Source: Mucilaginibacter sabulilitoris
GTDB taxonomy: Bacteria > Bacteroidota > Bacteroidia > Sphingobacteriales > Sphingobacteriaceae
Reading direction: 5' to 3'
Length of the DNA stretch: 64,000 nt
Assembly (NCBI RefSeq): GCF_034262375.1
Contig: NZ_CP139558.1
Coordinates: forward strand, 5,456,001-5,520,000
Shown: positions 8,859 through 18,868 of the stretch, in pieces
How the letters are laid out: each line of letters begins with the position of its first letter
Position numbering within the stretch: the first letter of the stretch is position 1
Program-made: the position numbers and the translations under genes
Notes under the pieces: generated by a model
Told to the model about the DNA's origin: nothing
What the model saw: only the letters and a program-made list of their open reading frames with translations
Database searches by the model: none

Positions 8859-8976
8859 GATTAAAATATGATATTGAATAGATTATTTATGGAAATAATA
8901 GGAAATTTATTATTTAAAATTACCGCTTCTATTTCCGTACAATAAGTACGTCAATTTTTTTACAATGGCTACAGGT

Positions 8977-10311
8977 TTAGTTTGCTTGTTTAACAGCCGT
9001 TCCCCAGGTGTAGATCCGTTTAATACCGGGATTTTTTTTCAGGTTGGCCACCGTCTGACCGGTAATTTTGGTTTCATTTAAATTAACCGCCTGCAGGTGT
9101 TTTAACGAAAGCAGATCGGCGCTCACACCATCAGTAACCGGATTTTTTTCGATCCGCAATTTCTCAAGGTTAGTAAATGACCGCAGTATAGCCAAGTCTT
9201 TATCCGTAAAATTATTACCCGATAGGTTGAGCCAGATAATGTTTTTTGCCAAAGGCATTAGGTCGGCCTGTATATCGGCCATTTTAATACCAGAATTTGC
9301 AGGAAGCGTAACATCAAGCATTATCGGTTTCTTCAGCATCATCCTAACCATAAGCCCTTTTGTTCGCAGGCGGTTCACCAGCATAGTATCAGCCTGTAAA
9401 GGAATATCCGGATTAATAGCCTGTATAAAACCCTTCTCACCTTCTTCCCCTCCAGCATCGTTATTAAAACCCAGGTAGGCACCAATTTTAGATTTAATAC
9501 TGTCGGAATTTTTGAGCTGCGCTATGGTTTTACCTTGAACGGCGTTGGCCTGCGCTATCCACCATTTAATAATCAGTACTTCGGTTTTGGTAAGGGGCGG
9601 TTTGCCATCGGCCGGCATAAAATCCTTATGCTCTGGGTCGAGCGTAATACGCTTATACAATTCGCTTTCACTGAGTTTACCGGCAACAACAGCCGGTCCG
9701 TTCTTGCCGCCCTTTAATAAGGTTTGTAAACTCTCTACCGATAGATTTCCTTTTTGCTTGCCCCCCTGGTGGCATTGCGCGCATTTTCTTTGCAGTATAG
9801 GCGCCACCACATCTTCATAGATCATTGCGCTTTCAATGCTGGCCGGCTTATCGCGTACTTCCTGCATCAGGGTGCGCATGGTCAGATAGTCGCTGCCGTG
9901 GGTAAGGCTCGCACCCTGGTGGCCGCTGTAGCTCATCAGGCCGATTAAACCCACAAGCAATACCGAAAACAATTTACCGGGGATACGAACCTCCTTTTGA
10001 ACCTTATCCGTAGATATAAAATACAGCAGCCCTGAAATGGCCGCCAGCATAATACCCGAAAACTTATGCTGGGTTAAGGTAGCCGGGTCATAATCACCCG
10101 AGAGCGATAGAATATAACCAAATATACAGGCCAAAATTGCCGATATAAAGCCTATGAGCAAGGTTACAGATACGGCAGGCTTCAAATTTTCGTACTTTTT
10201 AAAGTAGGATAAAATATTAAAAACTGCCGCCAATAAAATAAAACCAATAGGCAGATGTACAATAAGCGGGTGCAAATGGCCCGAAAATTCAGTTATATTC
10301 CCTAATATCAT
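8977..10311 (-). CDS. DUF2231 membrane domain fused to planctomycete-type cytochrome c and leucine-rich repeats
   Basis: This 444-residue protein has three parts. Residues ~5-130 hold four membrane segments with the conserved GHLHPLIVHLPIG motif of DUF2231. Residues ~160-270 hold a planctomycete-type cytochrome c domain with CAQCH (177-181), where haem would attach covalently. Residues ~330-440 hold leucine-rich-repeat units (NIIWLNLSGNNFTD, LEKLRIEKNPVTD, LQAVNLNETKITG). The start at 10311 overlaps the TGA of the preceding gene as ATGA, which suggests translational coupling; a longer frame from 10359 would overlap that gene by 52 bases. It is the last gene of the operon. A periplasmic electron carrier anchored in the membrane is likely; its partner is unknown. 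Confidence 0.85.
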   Translation of the reverse strand: MILGNITEFSGHLHPLIVHLPIGFILLAAVFNILSYFKKYENLKPAVSVTLLIGFISAILACIFGYILSLSGDYDPATLTQHKFSGIMLAAISGLLYFISTDKVQKEVRIPGKLFSVLLVGLIGLMSYSGHQGASLTHGSDYLTMRTLMQEVRDKPASIESAMIYEDVVAPILQRKCAQCHQGGKQKGNLSVESLQTLLKGGKNGPAVVAGKLSESELYKRITLDPEHKDFMPADGKPPLTKTEVLIIKWWIAQANAVQGKTIAQLKNSDSIKSKIGAYLGFNNDAGGEEGEKGFIQAINPDIPLQADTMLVNRLRTKGLMVRMMLKKPIMLDVTLPANSGIKMADIQADLMPLAKNIIWLNLSGNNFTDKDLAILRSFTNLEKLRIEKNPVTDGVSADLLSLKHLQAVNLNETKITGQTVANLKKNPGIKRIYTWGTAVKQAN

Positions 10312-11417
10312 ACACGCGTTAACTTTACCGGGGCCGTGTGGTAAGCATTCCACTGGCATACGTACACATTTTTATCTTCATCTACACAAACATCATGGCC
10401 ATGCTGAAAAATTGGATTGGAGGCCTGTAATGTTTGCTGCAACACACCGTTTTTATAAACAGGAGCAGCGCCGCCCGGATTCGATACTACTTTGTTGTCG
10501 GCATCCAATACAGTTACAAATCCCGAATAATCAAAGCGTTTGCCCTCTGCATTTTTTGACCAGCAAACACCGGCGTAGATATTTGAATCATTAATTACCG
10601 CACGGCATACATACATACCCGGCATGTCAATTTTTTTAATGAATTTGCCATCAAGCGTAAATATCTTGAAACAGTTTTCTTCGCGCGAGGTACAGATCAG
10701 CGTAGGGTTATTTTTGTCGCGGGTATCAACCGATACGCCGTGCGCATTAACCAGGTTATGGTCTTTATTAGCGTTATGGTGACCACCAAAATGGCGGATG
10801 TATTGGCCTTTACTATTATACTGGATAATATAGTCAGATCCATAACCATCGGCTACGTAAATATCGCCATTGGGCGCTACCGCGGTTTCGGTTGGTTTAA
10901 ACGGCTCATCGTCTTTGTAGATCCCTATAGTACGAGGGTGACCTATAGCGAATATCAATTTACCATCGAGCGTGGTTTTTAATACCTGGCCCGACTGACC
11001 ATAATTGGCGCCTGTTCTGTCTAAAGCCCAGCCGCAATCGGTTAGCAACAAAAAGTCTTCGCCGCCCTCTTTACTGATTGATAATCCGTGGCCACCAGGC
11101 AACGAAGTCCCCCAGTAATCCAGCAATTTGCCCGATTTATCGAAGATGAGGATATTGTTATTGGTGTGGTCGCCCAACATTATGAGGCGGCCTTTACTGT
11201 CCTGTACCATTTCGTGGCAATTGGCCAGCGGGTTGCTGTTCACGCTTATTTTTGCCCAGTTTTTATCGGCTTTGTAGGTAAAGCCGCCTTGGCCTATTGT
11301 TTGATCATCTGACTTCATATCTTTATGTAATATTGCAAAACTTTTAGCGGGTGCAGTTGCCACCAATGCTGATGCAATGGCAGAATTTTTTATAAAATTT
11401 CTTCTCGATTTTTCCAT
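10308..11417 (-). CDS. Tat-exported NHL/six-bladed beta-propeller protein
   Basis: The 369-residue protein begins with a twin-arginine signal (SRRNFIK followed by a hydrophobic stretch ending APAKSFA), so it is exported folded. The rest is made of repeating propeller blades, each with G-x-I-Y-V-A-D-type strands (PNGDIYVADGYGSDYIIQY, NVYVCQWN), as in NHL-repeat and peptidyl-alpha-hydroxyglycine lyase-like proteins. Its catalytic activity cannot be told from sequence. It lies 142 bases after the DUF1501 gene and is coupled to the next gene by a four-base overlap. Confidence 0.8.
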   Translation of the reverse strand: MEKSRRNFIKNSAIASALVATAPAKSFAILHKDMKSDDQTIGQGGFTYKADKNWAKISVNSNPLANCHEMVQDSKGRLIMLGDHTNNNILIFDKSGKLLDYWGTSLPGGHGLSISKEGGEDFLLLTDCGWALDRTGANYGQSGQVLKTTLDGKLIFAIGHPRTIGIYKDDEPFKPTETAVAPNGDIYVADGYGSDYIIQYNSKGQYIRHFGGHHNANKDHNLVNAHGVSVDTRDKNNPTLICTSREENCFKIFTLDGKFIKKIDMPGMYVCRAVINDSNIYAGVCWSKNAEGKRFDYSGFVTVLDADNKVVSNPGGAAPVYKNGVLQQTLQASNPIFQHGHDVCVDEDKNVYVCQWNAYHTAPVKLTRV

Positions 11418-11559
11418 GGTTTATAATATGTTAAATTGTTCGGACATAAAGGAAATGAATCGGGAGTTAAGAACCAAGAGAATAATAAAAAAAGTGTGAT
11501 TTAAGTGCATTTAATTATCGTTTATGCTGATTCTTATATCCGGTTTTTCTCACTCTTAT

Positions 11560-13077
11560 CTAAGATAATATATCTTTCACAACTTTTCCTTCAACATCTG
11601 TAAGCCTGAACCGCCTGCCCTGAAATTTATAGGTAAATCGCTCATGATCAATACCCATCAGGTACATCAGCGTTGCCTGAAAATCATGTACGTGCACCGG
11701 ATCTTTAACAATATTGTAGCTAAAATCATCCGTTTCGCCATAGCTTAAACCCGGTTTTACGCCTGCGCCGGCCATCCACATGGTAAAACAACGCGGATGG
11801 TGATCGCGCCCATAATCATTAGCGGTAAGTTTCCCCTGCGAATAAACGGTACGGCCAAATTCGCCGCCCCATATTACCAGGGTATCTTCCAGTAGCCCCC
11901 TCCTTTTCAAGTCTTTTATTAAAGCGGCAGTAGCCTGGTCGGTAGCCTTACATTGGGTGGCAATGGCCGATGGCAAACTGGTATGCTGATCCCATCCCTG
12001 GTGATATAGCTGCACAAACTTCACATCTTTTTCGAGCAGCTTACGCGCCAGCAGGCAATTAGCAGCATAAGTGCCTGAATCGCGGCTATCCGGCCCGTAC
12101 ATTTCAAAAACTTCATCAGGTTCATCGGCAGTGCTCATAACCTCGGGTACGGATGTTTGCATGCGGTAAGCCATTTCATATTGTGATATGCGCGCTTCTA
12201 CTTCCGGATCGCCGTATGCTTGGTTTTGCAGCTGGTTAAGTTTTGAGAGATAGTCGAGCATTTCTTTCCTGTCCTTGCCATCGTAGCCATCGGGATTGTT
12301 CAAATACAATACCGGGTCTTTCCCGGCCCTGAACTGTACACCCTGGTGTTTTGATGGCAAAAAGCCGTTACCCCAAAGCCTGGCATAAAGCGGCTGATCC
12401 TTTTGTCCGTTTTTGGAAACCAGTACAATAAATGTAGGCAGGTTTTGATTATCAGAGCCTAAACCATAGCTTATCCAGGAGCCTATTGATGGCCTGCCCG
12501 GGAGCTGGTTACCGGTCTGGAAAAAAGTAATAGCCGGGTCGTGATTAATAGCTTCGGAATGCATGGATTTGATAATGCACAAATCATCAACCACCTGGGC
12601 GGTATGCGGCATCAATTCGCTCATCCAGGTTTGGCTTTGGCCATGCTGGCTGAATTTATAGTAGGAAGGCACCATAGGCAGCGCGCTTTGATTGGCGCTC
12701 ATGCCGGTAAGCCGCTGCCCTTTGCGTACCGAGTCGGGCAGGTTTTGGCCAAACATGGTAGTCAGTTTTGGCTTATAATCAAACAACTCAAACTGCGATG
12801 GCCCCCCGCTCTGAAACAGGTACACCACTCTTTTGGCCTTTGGCGCAAAATGAGGTATGGCCCGCAGAATATCGGCTTCCAGATCGCCCTGAGTAGCAGT
12901 GGCAGCGCCTTTTGGCGAATTACCGAAAAGACTATTGCCAAACAATGATCCTACAGCCAGAGCACCCAGACCAAGCGAGGTTTTGGTTAAAAACTGACGC
13001 CTGTCGAGCTTTTTATTAAGTTCGTTAAATTCAGGCGTGTGCAGCCTGAACTCTTCATCATGGTGAAAATCTGACAT
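11560..13077 (-). CDS. Tat-exported DUF1501 protein
   Basis: The 505-residue protein belongs to DUF1501, a family distantly related to the alkaline phosphatase/sulfatase fold. It has a twin-arginine signal (DRRQFLTK, residue ~25) and conserved blocks such as YLFQSGGPSQFELFDYKP, SEAINHDPAITFFQTGNQLPGRPSIGSW, QLYHQGWDQH and WGGEFGRT. In planctomycetes and some Bacteroidota, DUF1501 genes are almost always paired with PSCyt1/DUF1549/DUF1553 genes, exactly as here (5-base gap). The biochemical role of the pair is not established; hydrolysis or handling of a sulfated or complex extracellular substrate is a guess. Confidence 0.9.
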   Translation of the reverse strand: MSDFHHDEEFRLHTPEFNELNKKLDRRQFLTKTSLGLGALAVGSLFGNSLFGNSPKGAATATQGDLEADILRAIPHFAPKAKRVVYLFQSGGPSQFELFDYKPKLTTMFGQNLPDSVRKGQRLTGMSANQSALPMVPSYYKFSQHGQSQTWMSELMPHTAQVVDDLCIIKSMHSEAINHDPAITFFQTGNQLPGRPSIGSWISYGLGSDNQNLPTFIVLVSKNGQKDQPLYARLWGNGFLPSKHQGVQFRAGKDPVLYLNNPDGYDGKDRKEMLDYLSKLNQLQNQAYGDPEVEARISQYEMAYRMQTSVPEVMSTADEPDEVFEMYGPDSRDSGTYAANCLLARKLLEKDVKFVQLYHQGWDQHTSLPSAIATQCKATDQATAALIKDLKRRGLLEDTLVIWGGEFGRTVYSQGKLTANDYGRDHHPRCFTMWMAGAGVKPGLSYGETDDFSYNIVKDPVHVHDFQATLMYLMGIDHERFTYKFQGRRFRLTDVEGKVVKDILS

Positions 13078-13082
13078 CCTTT

Positions 13083-16000
13083 TTATCTTTTAGTTAATGA
13101 TGCATCGGAGTTTAATATGGCGTTGGCTATAACCGTATTGGCGGCTATTAAAGCACCATCTATCTTTTTATCAACTTTATATTGCCCAGTATTAAGCCAG
13201 CCTTTTTCCTTTTCGGGGTGCTGCCTGAATTTTTTGAGCTCCACCTGTTGCAGGGTAAGCAGCAGATCAACCTCTTTTGGCAGCGGCTTACGGCCGGTTA
13301 ACTTACGATACGTATTTGTAATGGCGGCACGGCTGTCATTTGACCGGCTTATTTGCTCGCCCATAACCTTGGATGCCTCAACAAATGTAGGATCGTTAAG
13401 CGTTACCAATGCTTGTAAAGGTGTATTGGTTGGCTGCCTGCGCATAATGCAATAGCTTCGCGATGGCGCATCAAATGTAGCCAGCGTTGGGTTAGGCACA
13501 GATCGTTTAACTACTACGTATAAACTGCGCCGATAAACAGCCTTGCCGGTATCTGGGGTGTAGGTGGTATTGTTTATTTCCCATAATCCCTCGGGCTGGT
13601 ATGGCTTTACACTTTTACCCCCTATTTGGGTATTTAATAACCCACTGGCCATTAAGGCGTTATCACGTATCATTTCGGCCGTCATGCGGTAAGCGGGGCC
13701 GTGTGACAGAAAACGATTTTCGGCATCTTTTTCAACTGCTTCTTTACTTCCGCGTGAATCTTGCCGGTAGGTGGCCGACATTACAATGAGTTTATTTATT
13801 GCCTTTACATTCCAACCCGATTCTACGAACTGAACCGCCAGCCAATCCAGCAATTCCGGGTGACTTGGCATTTCGCCCTGGTTGCCAAAATCTTCGGATG
13901 TTTTTACTATACCCGTACCAAAAAAGTTTTGCCATATTCGGTTCACCGCTACCCTTGCTGCCAGCGGGTTATTGGGATTAATTACCCACTGGGCCAACCC
14001 TAACCTGTTTTTGGGGGCGTTTTTAGGAAATGGCAATATAGCTTCCGGAGTGTTCGGAAAAACCTGTTCACCCGGCATATCGTAATTACCCCTTTTTAAC
14101 AGGAATGACTTTTTAGGTTTGGGCATTTCCTGCATTACCATTAACTCGTCGATATTTTCTGTCGAATCAGCCAGGATAGTGCGAAGCGCCTTTAACTTTT
14201 GTTCTTCGGCTAGCATACCTGGGTCAACCGCGGTTAAGTAGTAAGCTTTAAGCGAGTTGGTTTCATCGGCAGATAACGATGCCTGATCTTTAGCAGCAAT
14301 GGCAGCCCAGCTTGCTTTTTGTGCCAGTGTTTTAACTTCAAACGGTGTTAACGTACGGTTGTAAACTGCTATGTCATCGGCCTTACCATCTTTAAAACCA
14401 CGCCCGCGCCACCAGCCGCCAATTTGCAGCCCCGGCTGCGCGCCACCGCCAACAAACAAAATATCTTTGGTGAGCTGATCCATGGTAGTTTCCATCTTCA
14501 TCTCGATGCCGTTCAGATACAATCTGAAACCTGCCGCCTTTGATGATCCATCGTATGTTGCTGTAAGCTGGATCCATTGATCGCGCGGCACATCGTCAAT
14601 GCTAACTTTAGTAATAGCATTCGACGGTCCTGTATGCGCCATGTTCAATTCCAGTTTATTGTTTTTAAGGTACAGGTGATATCCTCTAAAATTGTATAAG
14701 CGCTCGGCACTGCTTTTATGAAAAATAACCCCTTCGGTAAGTTGTTTAGGAATATTAACCCATATACCCACACTAAAAGGTTCGGATCTGCGGAACACCC
14801 CTACCTTATTCAGATCGAGCCAGGTATCACCATTAAGTACTATGGCTTTGCCATTGTCCCTGTTTTCAAATACCGGTTTATCGCCCGGTAACCCGCTTTC
14901 GCGTTTCATAACACCCGCATCTTTACCGCTTACATTGCTGACCAGGTTACCCTTATCAAATGTGTAGTAAGCCTGTAGGCCATTGGCAGGCACTTTATCG
15001 GCGGCCAGTTTTTTGTAGCCTCCGGTATTCAGCCAGCTTTCAAAACCGGCTGCGGCTTTGCTTTGTACGAGGGAAATATTATGCTGCTCCTGCATTATGT
15101 TGTTGTTTATAAACGCCAGTATTTTTTCTTTTTGCTTAGTGGGCAGCATCAGGGTTGGTGTTGGCAAGGCATCGTCCCATGAAATTTGGCCGGCTTCTTT
15201 TACGTTGTTAAAAAAGCTGTAAAGCTGATAGTAGTTTTTTTGCGATATCGGGTCGAACTTATGGTCGTGGCATTTAGCGCAACCAACCGACATGCCCAGC
15301 ATAGCGGTGCCAAAAGTATTGGTACGGTCAATTACATATTCGGTTTGAAACTCCTCTTCTACTATACCACCCTCCATATTTTGGGGGTGATTACGGTTAA
15401 AAGCGGTAGCAATGATCATGTCACGCGTAGGGTGCGGCATCAGATCACCAGCCAGCTGCCACTGGATAAATTTATCATACGGAAAATTGCTGTTAAACGC
15501 CTTGATCACCCAATCCCTGTAGGGCGACATATCCCTTAACCTGTCAACCGTATATCCGTGCGAATCGGCATAGCGGGCAACGTCAAGCCAGTCAACCGCC
15601 ATCTTTTCGCCATAATGCGGAGATTTAAGCAGACGGTCTACCTGTTTTTCATAAGCATTGGGCGAGTTATCTTTTAAATAGTTGTCTATTTCCTGTAACG
15701 TCGGCGGCAGACCTGTTAAATCTAAAGAAAGGCGGCGCAGCAGCAATTCCTTATCGGCCTGTTTGGATGGTTGTAGCTTTTTTTGCTCCAGCTTGGCCAG
15801 TACAAAATTGTCTATCGGGTTATTTACCGTCCAGTCTTTATGGTCAACCTCAGGCACATCGGGTTTTACAGGTTTCACAAAGGCCCAGTGTGGTTTATAT
15901 TTGGCCCCATCTTTTATCCATTTGATCAGGATTGCCTTTTCGGTAGCTGTAAGGGTATGATGCGATTCGGGCGAAGGCATCATGTATTTTGGATCGGACG

Positions 16001-16325
16001 ACAGGATACGGTGAAAAAACTCGCTTCCTTCCAGGTTTCCGGGATCAATGGCCACCTTACCTTTATCTTCGGGTAGCTCAGCATAAGCAAATTTGGCTAT
16101 ATCCAGCCTTAAGCCAGCCTTTTGTTTGGCTTTATCAGGGCCGTGACATGCAAAGCATTTATCAGAAAGAATAGGCTTGACGTCCACATTATAATCCAGT
16201 GATTTGGGCAGCACATCATAAGCCTCCTTAACATCAGGCGGTAACGTGACCGATGAAGTATAAAAATACATACCCGCAGCCAGCACCAATATGGCACCCA
16301 TAAATATAAAAAGAAGCCTTCGCAT
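13083..16325 (-). CDS. PSCyt1-DUF1549-LamG-DUF1553 planctomycete-type cytochrome protein
   Basis: A 1080-residue exported protein. After an N-terminal membrane segment (residues 4-22) comes a planctomycete cytochrome c domain with CFACH (57-61). DUF1549 follows at ~165-380 and includes WLDVARYADSHGY and a second CxxCH (GCAKCHDH). A concanavalin/LamG-like carbohydrate-binding insert covers ~455-650 (LQAYYTFDKG, LYLNGIEMK). DUF1553 fills the C-terminal third (NPLAARVAVNRIWQNFFGTGIVKTSEDFG). These multi-domain proteins are abundant in Planctomycetes and scattered in Bacteroidota. Two haem-binding motifs next to a sugar-binding fold suggest redox chemistry on a polysaccharide or glycoside. First gene of the operon; an AraC regulator is divergent. 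Confidence 0.9.
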   Translation of the reverse strand: MRRLLFIFMGAILVLAAGMYFYTSSVTLPPDVKEAYDVLPKSLDYNVDVKPILSDKCFACHGPDKAKQKAGLRLDIAKFAYAELPEDKGKVAIDPGNLEGSEFFHRILSSDPKYMMPSPESHHTLTATEKAILIKWIKDGAKYKPHWAFVKPVKPDVPEVDHKDWTVNNPIDNFVLAKLEQKKLQPSKQADKELLLRRLSLDLTGLPPTLQEIDNYLKDNSPNAYEKQVDRLLKSPHYGEKMAVDWLDVARYADSHGYTVDRLRDMSPYRDWVIKAFNSNFPYDKFIQWQLAGDLMPHPTRDMIIATAFNRNHPQNMEGGIVEEEFQTEYVIDRTNTFGTAMLGMSVGCAKCHDHKFDPISQKNYYQLYSFFNNVKEAGQISWDDALPTPTLMLPTKQKEKILAFINNNIMQEQHNISLVQSKAAAGFESWLNTGGYKKLAADKVPANGLQAYYTFDKGNLVSNVSGKDAGVMKRESGLPGDKPVFENRDNGKAIVLNGDTWLDLNKVGVFRRSEPFSVGIWVNIPKQLTEGVIFHKSSAERLYNFRGYHLYLKNNKLELNMAHTGPSNAITKVSIDDVPRDQWIQLTATYDGSSKAAGFRLYLNGIEMKMETTMDQLTKDILFVGGGAQPGLQIGGWWRGRGFKDGKADDIAVYNRTLTPFEVKTLAQKASWAAIAAKDQASLSADETNSLKAYYLTAVDPGMLAEEQKLKALRTILADSTENIDELMVMQEMPKPKKSFLLKRGNYDMPGEQVFPNTPEAILPFPKNAPKNRLGLAQWVINPNNPLAARVAVNRIWQNFFGTGIVKTSEDFGNQGEMPSHPELLDWLAVQFVESGWNVKAINKLIVMSATYRQDSRGSKEAVEKDAENRFLSHGPAYRMTAEMIRDNALMASGLLNTQIGGKSVKPYQPEGLWEINNTTYTPDTGKAVYRRSLYVVVKRSVPNPTLATFDAPSRSYCIMRRQPTNTPLQALVTLNDPTFVEASKVMGEQISRSNDSRAAITNTYRKLTGRKPLPKEVDLLLTLQQVELKKFRQHPEKEKGWLNTGQYKVDKKIDGALIAANTVIANAILNSDASLTKR

Positions 16326-16472
16326 GAAGAGAAATTTATACGGTTTATAATTTTATAAATTTACAGGGTGTAAGTGAGTAAAAATTTCACAAACACAACT
16401 TAAGTTTACACAAATCCGACTTTATTTCATAAACAGATACCATTTTTTTTAAATTGCACATATCGTATTGAT
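16326..16472. promoter_or_regulatory. Divergent promoter region of the DUF1501 operon and AraC gene
   Basis: The 147-base AT-rich gap between the divergently transcribed PSCyt1 gene and the AraC gene must carry both promoters. I found no clean TAnnTTTG element on either strand, so no exact site is assigned. Confidence 0.4.
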
Positions 16473-17351
16473 ATGAACAGAAGCATTTTAAAGTCGACAT
16501 TTTCCCTGCTGAATACCGATCATGTTCAGTTGAACAAAAACTGGAATTATAAAAATGTTACCAGTACTTTTTACCGGCTCTATTACATTGACGGCGGTGA
16601 GGGAAAGTTATATAACACTACAGACGAGTTAAGACTGGAAGAGGGTTATTTATACCTGATACCGAGCTTTACTACCTGTAATTATTATTGCGATAATTAT
16701 TTAAGCCAGTATTATGTTACATTTTCAGAAGAGTCGGCCGATGGGTCATCGTTATTTTCGTCAAACCGGAAACTTTTTAAAATAAAAGCTGCTGAAGCAG
16801 ATATTATCTGCTTTGAAAAGGTATTGCAATTAAACCCCAATCGCAGCCTGTTACACGTTTCTTATAACCCTGCGGTTTATGAGAAACGGCCTGTATTAAA
16901 AACTTTTACCGAGCTGAATGAGTTTATGCACGTATCGGCCTATGTAGAAACCTATGGTATTTTGCTGCAGCTGATTTCCCGGTTCCTGAAACCCGAACAT
17001 TTTTTTGTGGAAGACAACAGCGTTATCCACTCTAAGATATCAGACGCTATTAACTATATACAAACTAATCTGCAATCGGTCATTACCGTTGCAGATCTCG
17101 CCAAGCGGGCCAATCACAATCCGGATTATTTTTCGAGGCTATTTTATGAAAATACCGGCGAACGGCCGCTAACCTATATACAATCCAAACGAATAGAGCG
17201 TGCGCAGTTGCTGTTAACTACTACCAATATGCCCTTTTATGAAATAGCTACGGAAACAGGTTTTGAAAATTTATCTTATTTTTCACGGATATTTAAAAAT
17301 ATAACAGGGCAAACCCCCAGTTCATACAAAAAGCACAGTCTTGTTATTTAG
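16473..17351 (+). CDS. AraC-family transcriptional regulator (DUF1501 operon)
   Basis: A 292-residue AraC regulator. The N-terminal ~170 residues form a sensing domain with YYIDGGEGKLYN and LEEGYLYLIPSF segments. The C-terminal ~95 residues hold the two helix-turn-helix motifs (ITVADLAKRANHNPDYFSRLF; ATETGFENLSYFSRIFKNITGQTPSSYKK). It is transcribed away from the PSCyt1-DUF1501 operon and is the likely controller of that operon, which would make the operon inducible by a small molecule. The ligand is unknown. Confidence 0.9.
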   Translation: MNRSILKSTFSLLNTDHVQLNKNWNYKNVTSTFYRLYYIDGGEGKLYNTTDELRLEEGYLYLIPSFTTCNYYCDNYLSQYYVTFSEESADGSSLFSSNRKLFKIKAAEADIICFEKVLQLNPNRSLLHVSYNPAVYEKRPVLKTFTELNEFMHVSAYVETYGILLQLISRFLKPEHFFVEDNSVIHSKISDAINYIQTNLQSVITVADLAKRANHNPDYFSRLFYENTGERPLTYIQSKRIERAQLLLTTTNMPFYEIATETGFENLSYFSRIFKNITGQTPSSYKKHSLVI

Positions 17352-17443
17352 CAGGCCGTCAAAATTGAATTAGGTCAATTAAAATATTAGTTTTAAATTG
17401 TTAGCTTTTAAATAATGCCCATTGCGGGCGTTAACAACCATAT

Positions 17444-18826
17444 ATGAGTTTAGAACCTTTTATCGCGTTTTTTTTGGTTACCCAATACAGGAGAACTTTA
17501 AAACTGCATGACATCAACAACAGTCAGTGGAACCAATACGTGCAATATGCATTTTGGGCATCCATAGCTTTTATATGCCTGATGTTTGCATCAAGTGACC
17601 ATTGGCTATTTGCTATATTTAGTCACCTTTTTACGTTTCTTTTATTAGCGGTACCTTATACTTTTGACGAATTTAAAACCAACCGGCCGCTGGTAACATC
17701 AGTGCTTCCCTATGTTGTCATTTCACTGTTTTCTACCATTGTTCAAAAGCTTTTTCTTAATTTTTATAACGATTATAACGAGTTTTTTGAAAGTGCCAAA
17801 TGGTTTGCCATATTATGGTTTTGCGCCATGTGGTTTATTAACCGCAGACAAAACAAGGCGCTGGAACTCGAACGTAAGAGGCGGCGGGACGAGGAAGAGC
17901 AAAACCGCATGATGGCCGCCATGAAGGTAAATCTTGAAGGCGAAGTAAAACAACGCACTGCAGAGCTTACCAAACAAAAGGAGGAATTACAGCAGGCCCT
18001 GTCCGAACTTAAAAGCACACAGGCACAGCTGGTGCAGCAGGAAAAAATGGCGTCGCTGGGTGAGCTCACCGCCGGCATAGCGCATGAAATTCAAAATCCG
18101 TTGAACTTTGTAAACAACTTTAGCGAGGTAAGTATTGAATTACTTGATGAATTAAAAGAGGGTGTGTTTAAGCATCTTCCCGATGACGATAAAGAGGATG
18201 CGGATGATATTATTAATGACCTTACTCAAAACCTGGCCAAAATAAACCAGCATGGCAAACGTGCCGATGCTATTGTAAAAGGCATGCTCCAGCATTCAAG
18301 GGCAACTACCAGTAAAAAAGAGCCTACCGACATCAATGCCCTGGCCGATGAGTATCTTCGTTTAAGCTATCACGGGCTGCGGGCTAAGGATAAATCATTC
18401 AACGCCGGCATGAAAACCAGCTTTGACCCAAACATTGGAATGATTGAAGCCATGGCCCAGGATCTGGGCAGGGTATTATTAAACCTTTATAATAACTCAT
18501 TTTACTCGGTTGCCGAAAAGAAAAGACTCATTGGCGAAGGATATGAGCCAACAGTAAGCGTAACTACCAAACATATCACACCTCCATCTGGCGGCAACGC
18601 GGTTGAAATTACGGTAAGTGATAACGGGATGGGCATTCCGCAAAAGGTGCTGGATAAAATTTACCAGCCCTTTTTTACCACCAAGCCTACTGGCCAGGGA
18701 ACCGGTTTGGGCCTGTCTATGAGTTATGATATTATAACCAAAGCACATAATGGTGAATTGAAGGTAGAAACTACCGAAGGGGAGTTTGCACGCTTTACTA
18801 TTACTATCCCAACTGCGGGTAAATAA
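17444..18826 (+). CDS. Membrane sensor histidine kinase
   Basis: A 460-residue kinase. The first ~135 residues contain about four membrane helices without a large extracellular domain. Residues ~136-200 form a charged coiled coil. The phospho-acceptor region is GELTAGIAHEIQNPLNF with His214. The ATP-binding domain shows the N box (LLNLYNNSFYSV), VSDNGMGIP and GQGTGLGLSMSYDI. The stop is followed after 42 bases by a receiver gene and then a receiver-cyclase gene, so the three are probably one signalling unit in which this kinase phosphorylates the two receivers. The signal sensed is unknown. Confidence 0.9.
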   Translation: MSLEPFIAFFLVTQYRRTLKLHDINNSQWNQYVQYAFWASIAFICLMFASSDHWLFAIFSHLFTFLLLAVPYTFDEFKTNRPLVTSVLPYVVISLFSTIVQKLFLNFYNDYNEFFESAKWFAILWFCAMWFINRRQNKALELERKRRRDEEEQNRMMAAMKVNLEGEVKQRTAELTKQKEELQQALSELKSTQAQLVQQEKMASLGELTAGIAHEIQNPLNFVNNFSEVSIELLDELKEGVFKHLPDDDKEDADDIINDLTQNLAKINQHGKRADAIVKGMLQHSRATTSKKEPTDINALADEYLRLSYHGLRAKDKSFNAGMKTSFDPNIGMIEAMAQDLGRVLLNLYNNSFYSVAEKKRLIGEGYEPTVSVTTKHITPPSGGNAVEITVSDNGMGIPQKVLDKIYQPFFTTKPTGQGTGLGLSMSYDIITKAHNGELKVETTEGEFARFTITIPTAGK

Positions 18827-18868
18827 AAAAACGAATACAAAACTTAACTTTGGGGGCATTAATAATAT

